Shown piece by piece: positions 11,065-21,280 of a stretch of 64,000 nucleotides of DNA. Within the stretch, counting starts at the first letter, position 1. Each line of letters starts with the position of its first letter. The notes below the pieces were generated by a model. The model was not told the origin of the DNA and ran no database searches. It worked only from the letters and a program-made list of their open reading frames with translations. The translations under genes were made by a program, and so were the position numbers. Where the stretch lies: positions 48,418,966 through 48,482,965 of the forward strand of contig OW804094.1 in NCBI GenBank assembly GCA_942159475.1, in the 5' to 3' direction. This DNA is from Sthenelais limicola. Lineage: Eukaryota > Annelida > Polychaeta > Phyllodocida > Sigalionidae.

Positions 11065-11177
11065 GGGCTCCTCCACTAAGAAAAATCCTGTCAGAGACAA
11101 GTCTTGTGTTTCTCAGACAAGGTGTATTTGCATGTCTTAACGTGTCTCTGACAGAAAATCTCATAGTGGAGGAGCGC
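11065..11177. repeat. MITE-like hairpin with GGCTCCTCCACTA termini
   Basis: The left arm 11065-11099 (GGGCTCCTCCACTA, ending CTGTCAGAGACA) is inverted at 11143-11177 (TGTCTCTGACAG, ending TAGTGGAGGAGCGC), about 85 percent matched. A second, shorter pair with the same ends lies at 16978-16993 and 17041-17055. An open frame across 11022-11366 is an artefact of these repeats. Confidence 0.75.
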
Positions 11178-11769
11178 ACTAAGACACTGTCACTGACAGT
11201 TTTCACTTGTTTTCACTTGTCTCAGACAACGTCAAAAAAATCAAATCATTTTGATTTTCTAAAAGACTTGTCTCGTGTCTCAGAGACTGAAGACATGGTG
11301 TCTTGTAGTGGAGTAGCTTCAAATAGTTGTCAGAGACAACTTTTCATGTTTGACCTAGTGCTCTAAATTCCCTTGGATCAGCCAATCACAAGCCTTGTTA
11401 CAAGGCACGTGCAAGCCTCATGACACATCAAAACGTTACTGAGATGAATATCAAACGGTGTAGAGTTATTAAAAAGTCTCTAATATTAAAGTGTTCATGT
11501 TCATGTGTTCCGCTGTTTATTCATTTGATTTACCGTTATTTAAATTCCATATTTCATTTCTTATATGAAATATGTACATTAATACCTACCTTCATGAAAG
11601 CTTGATGCTATACGCTTATCCATCAGGTGGATGTTGTATTCTACTGTTTTTAATGTATTTACCAATATACCGTATCAACGTACATCTTTTCTATTGTCAT
11701 ATACTTTACACTTTATAATACATCTCCACATGTCGAAGTTGATGTAATAACTGATTCATATTCTGAATT

Positions 11770-11938
11770 AAAATACTCTGTATTGAGTTAAGGTAGCGGC
11801 TGGGAGAGCTGGATCTTATCTAAATGTCTGCATACCTGATCTATTGGTTTTATGCCTGTTTTATTTGCACTGTCGATTTTATTCTGTACATTGTGAATTA
11901 TTGATAAATAAAGTAGTATCTTAACTCATCTTATCTTG
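11770..11938 (+). mobile_element. 3' end of a truncated non-LTR retrotransposon, copy 2
   Basis: Shares with 8540-8784 the blocks GGTAGCGGCTGGGAGAGCTGG / GGTAACGGCAGGGAGATCTGG (21 positions, gapless), a GTCTG..ATACCTG block, GATAAATAAAGTAGT and a TCTTA-type tail. Two copies in the same orientation about 3 kb apart confirm an interspersed family. No coding part is visible. Confidence 0.6.
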
Positions 11939-12145
11939 TAAGCTGTGAGAGCCTCCATAGTTACTGTATTTTTAAAACTGCAACCTTACTGAAATCTACA
12001 GTAGTTATCTATTTAATCGGAGCTTCAACTACTTAATATTCTAAGCATCACGTTCATAGAACGTTAGGCGCGATCATTAGCGGCAGGAAAGATCCAATAC
12101 CCACAATCCCTCACCTTTTCGCTACTATAGCGCCACCCCACTCAC

Positions 12146-12153
12146 TATATAAA
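12146..12153 (+). promoter_or_regulatory. Candidate TATA box of the DIRS/Ngaro-like element
   Basis: TATATAAA lies 231 bp upstream of the gag ATG, followed about 20-30 bp later by pyrimidine-rich CTAACTCCTCCTCACTCTC, which would suit a transcription start. Position relative to gag is the only support. Confidence 0.35.
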
Positions 12154-12376
12154 CCCTCTCTATACACTAACTCCTCCTCACTCTCACTTCAATTTTTAAA
12201 CTTGAATCATGTGCTAGCTCCCACGCTATGCACACACACTTTTGGCACAGGTGAAACACTAAATACCGGCAGCCAGTGGGTCGGGAATAATGTGTCTTCA
12301 CAGGACGTGCAGCTGGACAGAGTGAGTCTATATATATTCTACATTGCTATCATGGTTGTACGCTATATTTATCAAC

Positions 12377-13471
12377 ATGCCTAAGACGAAGCGCCTTACC
12401 ATGAAGGCATTGGACCAAGACATGAGCGCAGTCTCTGGTGAAGTAGCGGCAGTCAAGACCCAAGTATCTGAACTAAGTTCCAAGATTGACTTATTAATTG
12501 CAGCCGCTAACGCTAACCAGAATATTGTACAGCCTATTGTAGAAACCGCACAGCCTATTCAGCCTATTGTACAGGTGGAGCAAACCGGTCTACGCGAGCC
12601 AACTGAGGGACGCCGGGCCAGGCAGGTCCCAGAGCCAACTAGGCCCAGGGTGGAGAAGCGACCAACGGCGCCCCAGGTCGAGTACGAGTTTGCTGCCCCA
12701 GACATTCTCAGGCGTAGAATGGAGTGCGACGACTATTATGAGCGTGAACTTCAAAAGGAGAGATTTGCCAAGGGTTTCTACGGTAAGACAAATATTATCC
12801 AGAACCTCCATGCCAATAAGATTCTCGCAAAGCTGGTGAGAAGAGATGGTGAGAAGACTCTGAAACAGAAGGTAGATGCAAGAAACTCCCTAAATGAATT
12901 ACAATATATAAATGCTAGCCTCTGCCTCCTGCAGGATAAGAGGGCTTACCAGCCAGGTGATTTCAATGATATTATGCAACATGTAATTGATGTTTCTCAG
13001 GACGCATTAGAGCGCCCATGGGGACAGGTCAGATGCTGGTCACAGTACATATGGGACCAGATTGAGGGCGGCTCTATATGCTGGGGTGACTACAATAAGA
13101 TTTACCAGCGTAGGGTCCGAATATCTTTCACCAATGGAGGGGCAATGAGTAGTACTAATATTGGAAGAGGGAATCAATCTAACTCAATGAATGCCCCCAG
13201 CTCTGTTGATGTTGTATGCCGGGCCTTTAACAATGCACAAAGGAATCAATGTGGCCACAATGACTCTCATGTAGAAAATGGTACCCGCCACCTTCATATC
13301 TGCTCATATTGTGATGGGGTGGGTAAGACATGTTATCACAATTTTTCTAAGTGTCTCAGAAAGCTCAACACAGGCACTCAGCGGGCGGCCGATGCCAGCA
13401 CCAGCTCCAGTGGTGGGTCAGGGGCTCCATGTGGCTTCAACGGACAAGGAAGTGGGCCAAAAAACTTCTAG
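12377..13471 (+). CDS. Gag-like protein of the DIRS/Ngaro-type element
   Basis: A 364-codon frame starts at an ATG in good context (CAACATGCC) with MPKTKRLTMKALDQD. The frame is open further upstream, but only through non-ATG codons. Residues about 14-46 form a heptad-like coiled coil (VSGEVAAVKTQVSELSSKID), followed by a Gln/Pro/Val-rich linker. A conserved basic/aromatic core (ERELQKERFAKGFYGK) follows. The C-terminal part has a cysteine/histidine cluster (HLHICSYC..GKTCYHNFSKC) like the nucleic-acid-binding region of this gag family, then a Ser/Gly-rich tail. It would package element RNA. The 3' end is near, and in a different frame from, the polymerase. The frame itself looks intact. Confidence 0.75.
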   Translation: MPKTKRLTMKALDQDMSAVSGEVAAVKTQVSELSSKIDLLIAAANANQNIVQPIVETAQPIQPIVQVEQTGLREPTEGRRARQVPEPTRPRVEKRPTAPQVEYEFAAPDILRRRMECDDYYERELQKERFAKGFYGKTNIIQNLHANKILAKLVRRDGEKTLKQKVDARNSLNELQYINASLCLLQDKRAYQPGDFNDIMQHVIDVSQDALERPWGQVRCWSQYIWDQIEGGSICWGDYNKIYQRRVRISFTNGGAMSSTNIGRGNQSNSMNAPSSVDVVCRAFNNAQRNQCGHNDSHVENGTRHLHICSYCDGVGKTCYHNFSKCLRKLNTGTQRAADASTSSSGGSGAPCGFNGQGSGPKNF

Positions 13472-13647
13472 CAGGCGGGCAGCAACCCCTCGACTGTCCG
13501 CCGAAACCGCCAAGCCATGCCGCCTCAAGGGCTGTGACGCAGGATAGGGCAACTACACCCCGGGACTCAGGGCGCATACCCACCGGGGCCTACACTCACG
13601 CCGCTCGCACTGTACCCAACAACCATTTCGAAGGAGAAGGTTCAGGT

Positions 13648-15533
13648 ATGAATGATTACTTCAGTAAAGCTATTGCCAGTTGTAAACATGAATCCAATGA
13701 ACTAGATATTGATCTCTCCCCATATGGTTTAAAGGAACACAGACAAAAATACTGGCCCAGGGCAAATGTGCCCAACTGTCCTGAAATTACCAGCATATAT
13801 GATGTCATCAGAGACACAGGTCTCCCCAATTGTTTATCTGCCAGAATACCTTTGCCCAGCAATTTGCATGTTGAAGCGTGGAGAAGGTACCTCGGTAACA
13901 TCAGTGGGGGAGAAACCATACTAGACTTTATCGTAAAAGGTTTCCCTATAGGATATTTGGGCTCGGTTACCCACCTAGACACCGACATGTCCAATCATCC
14001 CAGTGCTAATGAGTTCCCCGATCAAGTAGAAGAATTTATTAGCAAAGAAATTAACCACGGCGATTTACTGGGCCCGTTTAAAACACCGCCTTTTACTCCC
14101 TGGTTACACTGTTCACCTATCATGACTAGGGCAAAGAAAGACTTGGGTAAACATAGAATCATTACTGACATGACCTTCCCTGAGGATCTCTCTATTAACC
14201 AATTTGTCAGAAAAAATGCTATTTGGGGGAAAGTACAACCCCACAAGTTACCAACCACCGAAGATCACGCCAATGATATGAAATTATTTGGAAAAGGTTC
14301 TTTCATGAGAGTGGTAGACATAAGCCGAGCATATAAGAACTTCCATTCGGACCCTCTCGACTGGAATCTCCTATGCATGAAATGGGACAATATGTACTAC
14401 TGTGATACAACTATGCCTTTTGGCAGTAGGAGTTCATCTTATTTCATGCAGAGCATTGCAAATATTATTGTCAGCATTCTAAGAAGCAAGGTTGTCACAT
14501 GCCACTTGTACTTAGACGACATTGTATTTATATCTAGAACACATGAATCTGCTAAGGATGACTATATCACCGTTTCAACTCTGTTACAGGAACTTGGTCT
14601 ACCTGAGGCACAGGAGAAAACACAGGGCCCAGCTACCACAATTACATGGCTGGGCATTGAGTTCTCGACCGAAAACATGTCTCTCTCAATCCCAGAGGTA
14701 AAAATAAATGAGGTGCTTGAAAATATTAACAATGTGTATAGGTGCAAGACAATTTCAAAGAAATCTCTCCAATCATTGATAGGCTCATTGATTTATGTGG
14801 GTAAATGTGTCCGCCCGGCATGACTTTTCATTTCGCGCCTCCTCGACGCACTCAGAGCCGGGGTAATGGTAGAATAAATGTCACCCCTGAAATTCAATTG
14901 GACCTGGACTGGTTTAGGTCATTCTGCAGTACTTGGAATGGACGCTCACTAATTCCAATTGACCCCATTAGCAAAACAATCGTCGTCGATGCCTGCCTAA
15001 CAGGGATAGGCGCGTCGGACGGCGCTCATGCCTATGCCAAACAGGTGTGCGAGATGGACATGGAAGCAGTAAACATATCTGAGTTAGAGGCCATTAACTT
15101 AGCCATTGCTTTAGACACCTTTATCAGTGACAAAGATGAAGGGGCACACGTCCTGGTTCTGTGTGATAACCAAGCTACAGTCAGTACTTTAAACTCAGGA
15201 AGGGGGAGAAACAATGTAATACTCTCGGCCGCAAGAGCCGCCTGGCTGGTACAGGCCAGGAATAGTTTACAAATATCGGTACAACATATCGAGGGTTCCC
15301 ACAACGTGCTTGCAGATGCTCTAAGCAGAGCCCATCTGGGAGTAAAACATGTGTCTGGTTTTGTTAACGAGTACACTTTAGAAATGACCGAACCTAACAT
15401 GCAACAATGGGTAGATAACTGTGATAAAATATGTTTCAGACCCAAGGATGGAGCAACTAGTCACCAAGGCCAATCTGAGGCAGGACTCAGCATGGGCACC
15501 AGGCACGAGGGCAAGCTACATCTCAGCAACTAA
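13648..15533 (+). pseudogene. Reverse transcriptase and RNase H of the DIRS/Ngaro-type element, broken
   Basis: The first frame (from the ATG at 13648) encodes an RT with palm motifs VVDISRAYKNF, MPFGSRSSS and the catalytic YLDD, about residues 215-295. It stops at a TGA at 14821-14823, immediately after KCVRPA. The family continues with Arg here, so CGA to TGA is the likely change. The same frame stays open to about 14873, and the RNase H then runs in another frame. RNase H motifs are VDACLTGIGASDG, SELEAINLA, CDNQATVSTLNSG and GSHNVLADALSR, giving the D-E-D-D set. A nonsense change plus a frameshift therefore separate RT from RNase H. The end overlaps the recombinase start at 15448. Confidence 0.85.
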
Positions 15534-16399
15534 AACGTTTCTTGCATTCCTGAGGGAGGTATACACAACACCAGAGGAGTGTACATACGTTCACTTGTGT
15601 GCATATATCGAGTACTTGTGTAAACATATCCCCTTCCCTAAGACAGTGCAAAACAATATATCACATATCAGAAACCTTTTTCATAAGACAAACATCCCTA
15701 CCGCCCCTCTTGATCATCAACATACCATATGGGCCATAAAGGCGATTTTAAAGAACAAGGCATATATTCCACGTACAAAGCAACCATTGCAACTAAATGA
15801 TTTTAAATGTATCATCTGCAACATATCTAGTCAGACTGACGGTCTCATCCTAGAATCTGTGCTTCTTATTTTATACTATGCTAAGGCAGAGCGAGGTAGT
15901 GCCCCCATAAATAAAATCTTTCAACCCTGCAGTCCACCTCACAAGGGCTGATGTTACAGTGAAAGGTAACTCGGTGGAAATACATGTGAAGTCCGCTAAA
16001 AACATGCAAACAACGTAAAAATGATAGACTGTAACTTTGCAGGGTTCAGATGATAACGATCTCTGTGTAGTCAATGCAGTAAAAAATATGTATCAAGAAA
16101 TTCCAACAGTAAAAGATAACCAGTCTTTTGCAGTATTCCCGGGCTCCATTACACCAGTACCAGTCACCCACATCAGAAGATCATGGGAACAAGCACTACA
16201 ACACATTGGTCTCGACCCAAGACAGCATTCCTTACACAGCATCTGCAAGATGGCAGCCACAGCAGCCCACCTGGTGGGTTGCACCGATCTACAGATACAG
16301 AAATTCGTTGGCTGGAAATCCAACGCATACAAATCCTATGTATTTACTGATCGAAATGCTGTAAATCTTCAACTCATAAAATCTTTATCCACATTATAA
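15448..16399 (+). pseudogene. Tyrosine recombinase of the DIRS/Ngaro-type element, broken
   Basis: The N-terminal part (MEQLVTKANLRQDSAWAPGT..., SAM-like core-binding domain) runs to a stop at 15951. Sequence continuing the domain (LTRADVTVKGNSVEIHVKSAK) is in another frame and hits stops at about 16016-16030. The C-terminal catalytic region resumes from about 16040. There the motif normally reading H-S-x-R-R is HSICK: the second catalytic arginine is cysteine (TGC at 16244-16246, one transition from CGC). The histidine, the tryptophan of VGWKS and the tyrosine of YKSYVF remain. At least two frameshift or stop lesions and a lost catalytic residue make it inactive. The enzyme would have integrated circular cDNA. 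Confidence 0.8.
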
Positions 16400-17059
16400 T
16401 TCATCCCACCAACTCCCACCCTATAAATTTGGCTCTTCTTGGGTTAATCATATATTCTCACAATCAAATTTATATTATCTTACCTCTTCAACTTTTATAT
16501 AAAATCAATCTACAAAACAAAAATCATTTTACAATTTATATTTTTACAAACCATTTTTACAAATAAAAATATTCCAAAAGGAGCCACCTCTCTTTACTTC
16601 TCTTTTCGCGTCCGCTAATGTATTCTCACATTTTTTACCTATACAGCTCATTTGAAATGCTCAAATTAAGATAAAAAAGAATTATTATAAGATATATAAT
16701 GAAAACGGGCATTGGTGAAAAAACTGTGATGCTCTTGGAAGAGCAAATGCTTTGTTTATCCCGTTTCTATAGAAACGCTAAGACAATTTGTCTCAGATAT
16801 CTGAATATAGAGGAAGAGCTATTGTTTCTAAGTCGCCGACAAGAAATGCGTGTGGGTGACAACCACTTTCCTGTCAGCGACTTTGTCTCTAACAAATTTT
16901 ACTAGTGGAGGAGTGGGCGATTCCATGCCTAAGACAAAGTCGGTGGGGTGGGGTGTGCAGTTAAGACAATGTTGTAAGGACCTCCTCCACTTAAAATATT
17001 TGTCTCAAGTTTAAGAATTTTGTCATAGACGGACTATTCCCTAGTGGAGGAGCCCTATA

Positions 17060-18605
17060 ATACCAGTAGATTTAATTAGACACAGCAGTGGGCGGAAAAC
17101 CATGGCTATTCCTAGTTGAATAAAACCTGTAAGCCCATGTCATTATAATATATCACTGTATAACACGATCTCTTGCATTTCATTTTTGATCACTCTTATC
17201 TTTGACCTTGCTGTATAAACATCCGGAATTTTTAAAAAAACAAAAACAACTATTATGGCGTAGCCCCATGGTCTGCATACACAACGCGATTCCGCCGCCA
17301 ACATCCACACTCCTACTGCACAAAATGGTCACCGCAGAATCGGAGAAAACCCCATACTATGTCACCAACAGTACATGCTAAAATCAATATCTGGGTATAC
17401 TGGATTTCTGCTAACAGTTTACAAAAGAGACCAGTCACAAACAAACCAGAGTATCAATCCGAAGGAATAGGGGATCTTTGATTTGGAAATACTTGGCACT
17501 GTGTTGAAAACCAGAGCAAGTAAAGTGTCTAAAATTAATTTAATTGACTTGAATCAGTTTTTTGTCCATTAAAGGTTTTTAGTCGTCGCTTTGAATAACA
17601 TAATAATAGACCTCGCAGTATGAAGATCCGTTTGCAACAATACTAAGGTCTAAATAAGTCCCCCATTTGCCTTAGACAGCCTTCAGGTATGAATGGTAGG
17701 ATTAAATGTGATATATATTGACAAGGTTATTGGTGAAAAAAAATAAAGATTGATTGATTAGAATGATAGAACTCTTGTCAAATCCTGATCATGTAAATCT
17801 TTCCCCACTCCATGGCAGACTTTGTACACTATATTGAATAATGCCCATTGCAGGCCGAGTGATACTTAGCAAAATGTTATATAAAAAGTCAGTAATTTAC
17901 TTTTAAAAAATCTTTGCTGGCACAATATGAAAGCGTGGATGTAGCTAATCAAATTCATATTTTGTATTCACTTTGTAGTTAGTTTTTAAGACTTTTAAAG
18001 CGATTGAGGTGCTCAGAAACTATGGTCTTCCCATCATTTATAGGTAATGTCCTAAAAAGAGGACTGTCTAATGAGAACAGCTGCAAAAGGTCAGTCTCCA
18101 TATTACGCAGCAAGGCTATCACACACTTCGATTGCTGGGTGACAAGGAAGATAGAGCAAATGGAGCAGCTAGATTCACCTTCACTCTCAGTGTAGGTGCA
18201 ATCAGGCAACTTTATATGTGAATGACAAGGGCTGACAACCGGTGAATGGAATGATGTGATAACATAACTCAAGCACTTTTCCTAGTAAAGGTGACTGACT
18301 CGTAGTTCACTGTGGCGGCACCAATCAAGAAAACCGCTTTATCTCATCACATAGCAAACGTAATTAAAGGAGGACATTGTTCACATGTGTGCTTCAGTAT
18401 TTATATAGGCCTACCTCTGACATGTATGAAAATAATCATCAGAGATCCTAATCCATATTAGATGATAAGGATTTCATCATTATTGTCATCATGACAGTGT
18501 AAGGCAGGGTGAGGATGAGTGTAAAGCAACTAAATGATTTCTGTACCACACAAACAAGTTACAGACATCTTCCCTAAAAATAATAAAAAAAAATCCCCAA
18601 AAGAA
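17060..18605. other. No gene recognised
   Basis: AT-rich sequence. At about 17735-17760 an A-rich stretch is followed by AATAAAGATTGATTGATTAG, which resembles a LINE 3' tail, but I cannot support it further. A TAGGCCTA octamer lies at 18406-18413. Confidence 0.4.
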
Positions 18606-19638
18606 GGTTCTATTGCCCCGCTACTTCCACCGCTACTTCTAACGCTACTCAGAAATGTAAGCAGACAACATTTTATTTTCACATAGAAATGAAAGCATCA
18701 AGTAGCGCGAGAAGTAGCATAGAGTGGTGCTAGTGGCCCGCTTCAGCCCCCGCTATTTCCCGCTACAAAGTAACGGCCGCTTCAAATCAAACATGTTTGA
18801 TAGAAGCGGGAGCACTCTACGCTTCGAAAATGCTCCAAAAGAAGCGGGAAGTAACACAGCTTTGTAGCGGGGCCCAATAGCACCCATCCCCGATACTCTC
18901 CCGCTTTTGCTCCCACTTCTTTCATCAAGCAGCGGGAGCAGAAATGGGAGCAGAAGCGGGAAAGTAACGGGGATAGGTGTTATTGGGCCCCGCTACAAAG
19001 CCATGTTACTTCCCGCTTCTTTTGGAGCATTTTCGAAACATACAGTGCTCCCGCTTCTATCAAACATGTTTGATTTGGAGCGACCGCTACTTTGTAGCGG
19101 GAGGTAGCGGGAAGTAGCAGGCAGTAGCAGGAGCTGAAGCGAGGCAATGGCACCACTCTATGTTACCCCTCACGTTACTTGACGAGTTCATTTCCATGTG
19201 AAAATAAAATGTTGTCTGCTAACATATCAATATGCAAATAATTTAATTTAATTCTAGACAAAAACTAATTAAAATTTAATTTGAAATCTTGGCACTAAGT
19301 CACTTGAATCTGTTTTTGAATATGCATATCATTTTCGTATTATATAGATATATTATGTCTACATAGATAAGGGCAGATTGCGTTGAAAATCGCCTGAAAT
19401 TGCTTTTAGGCAAAGTGTTCATCTGCAATTTTTCTGTTAAATGTGAAAATAAAATTCTTTAAAAAAAAACAAAAAAAAACATTTCTGAGTAGCAGCAGAA
19501 GTAGCGGTGGAAGTAACGTCCCAGTAGCACTCATTCCGGTTACTTCCAGTTGCTTGCTCCTGCTTCTAAAGAAGCGGGAGCAATAGACTGTCAAAGAAGT
19601 GGGAGGAGTAGCGGGAGTAGTAGCCGGCCAGTGGAACC
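18606..19638. mobile_element. Foldback element of about 1 kb
   Basis: The left half (18606-18922) is complementary to 18935-19215 and again to 19478-19638. The centre is near 18928, between GCTTTTGCTCCC and GGGAGCAGAAGC. Matching blocks include CAGACAACATTTTATTTTCA, CAAATCAAACATGTTTGAT and GAAGCGGGAAGTAAC. The outermost ends are GGTTCTATTG and the complement of CCAGTGGAACC. The right arm is interrupted by about 260 bp of AT-rich DNA (19216-19477). Arms are packed with degenerate GAAGCGGGAGC words. No coding capacity. Confidence 0.85.
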
Positions 19639-21040
19639 CAGCCTTAAGATTCTATTCTGCAATGCACATTCCTTGTATCATAAAGCCGCCGTAGTCGTAA
19701 CTTTAAGAGCAAGTTACGAGGCCTTTAAGACACACTCTTATCGTGTATAGTGCAATGCACCCTAAATATCACAGGTAGCTCCGGAGTAGTATACTGTGAC
19801 GAATGTGATTTATTCTAATGACACACCATATAGACACATATCTGTGTTTCCTTGATTTCATGTGCCAACTTTTAGTGTTTGTGACTGTCCCGGGGTCTAT
19901 CCTCTACAGAGTTATATGTACCAACACAATTTTCATCGCAGGAGCGTGACCCAGGGGAGTGGGGATCCTATACAAACTGTCTAATACAATTCACATATTA
20001 TGTACGCTCAATTCATTCTACCAAATGTCTGGCACAAGATATAATAGAGGGAATTCGACGAGGCGGAAAGGTTCCCTTAATGGTGCATCAGCGGGCCAGA
20101 AATATTGGTCATTAATCCTTATACAGTCCATTTGTACTGAGGACTCCCAACTGAAAATTCGAGAACCATGAACTATTCTGATGGCTTCTTTATTGGCTAT
20201 TCCGGCTGAGAGTGTCATTTGCGGTTGCCAAGTGACATGATTTACGACGGTTATTCCTACTGATAACACCAACTTTTTACATATTGACGTGCTGAACTCA
20301 TCTAGTCTCTGCGAAATTCTATGTTGATGCATGATGATAAATATGAGCCTCTTAGAAGATAGAGGCAATGCCAATAAAAGGACACCAAATCCAGCAATCC
20401 TTTACAGACGTTATCCAATACTAGTGGGCAAATTATGCCATGAGAGCCTGGTGTGTTTCCCTCAATCTTGAACCGTGGGGGGAAGATCAACAGATTAAAT
20501 TAAACCTACTTTGTAACAGACAGGAGAGAAATCTGGTGTAAACAACCAACGGCCGGGATAAATGATACTTTGACTTTCACGAAGCAAGAATAAATGAAAG
20601 TTAATTTAATCAGACTTATTTCGTTCAGACTATATTGTATCAGACTGGTGTGTTCCTGCATGGGATATTCTTTCAAATTGAGTCTAGTTGAGGGCATCTG
20701 TACATTTTAGAAGTACCAAAATACCCATTTCCGTGAGGGGGTATCAATTTCACAAGGATTATCATATTTCGGTGGCATACGGCGATTCTTTGCCAAGAAT
20801 GTTCTTGGAATCTGTGATGTTACCAACCGTTTTTCTGCTCTGTACAATTCCGTCGACCCTTTCCGGAGGACAAATATATATGTACTAGCAAAGTAGCCGT
20901 CCTCTGGACGGTCCCCCTCTCTCCCCACACTTCCTCCTCTCCCTCTTTTCCCTCCCCCTCTTCTCTGACTTTCATACCTGTTTTTCTCTCCCAACCTCAT
21001 CTCCGATGGCTATCCCAGGCTATAAATAGAGTGTAGAGAT
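19639..21040. other. No gene recognised
   Basis: Mixed-composition non-coding DNA with a pyrimidine-rich stretch at about 20905-20990. Short frames here lack motifs or splice context. Confidence 0.45.
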
Positions 21041-21280
21041 TTTCACCCCAGATACCTTCACAAACCACATATAAACCTACCTTCACAAACCACATAAACC
21101 TCCAGAGATGGTGGACAGAACTCTACTGATGAATAAGATGGTTTATAAAACAACAAATTCCGAAAACATGCGGGACAAAAAAACCCTTCTTTTCCTTATA
21201 TGGATTTCTACCTCTTTTCGTAGAAATCGCTCTACCAGTATATTATATGGATGTGGTTTGTCAAGTTATCTGGGGTGAAA
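21041..21280. mobile_element. MITE-like element, 240 bp
   Basis: The terminal inverted repeats of about 30 bp match at 28 positions (TTTCACCCCAGATA inward from the left; complement ending at 21280). A second partial copy of the CTTCACAAACCACAT part lies next to the left end. The interior contains a small hairpin (GATTTCTACC..GTAGAAATC). No obvious target duplication. Confidence 0.75.

Larger units (their letters stand above)
12100..16420 (+). mobile_element. DIRS/Ngaro-type tyrosine-recombinase retrotransposon, inactivated
   Basis: Gene order is gag (12377-13471), reverse transcriptase plus RNase H (13648-15533) and tyrosine recombinase (15448-16399), all on the plus strand. That order, with no methyltransferase domain between RNase H and recombinase, resembles Ngaro more than DIRS1 or PAT. 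A TATA-containing leader precedes gag. I could not define split direct repeats or inverted termini, so both limits are approximate. The polymerase and recombinase frames are broken, so this copy cannot move by itself. Confidence 0.8.
11061..17059. mobile_element. 6.0-kb segment bounded by a perfect 18-bp inverted repeat
   Basis: TATAGGGCTCCTCCACTA at 11061-11078 is exactly complementary to 17042-17059. Shorter copies of the CTCCTCCACTA core lie just inside both ends (about 11164 inverted; 16900 and 16982). The segment holds a LINE-type 3' end (11770-11938) and the DIRS/Ngaro-like retroelement. The simplest reading is an old MITE-type element, or several, that received later insertions. The outer TATA could be a target duplication. 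Confidence 0.55.

Noticed and set aside
11022..11366. 114-codon frame
   Set aside because: Spans the MITE-like hairpin and its GTCTCAGACA repeats; no domain.
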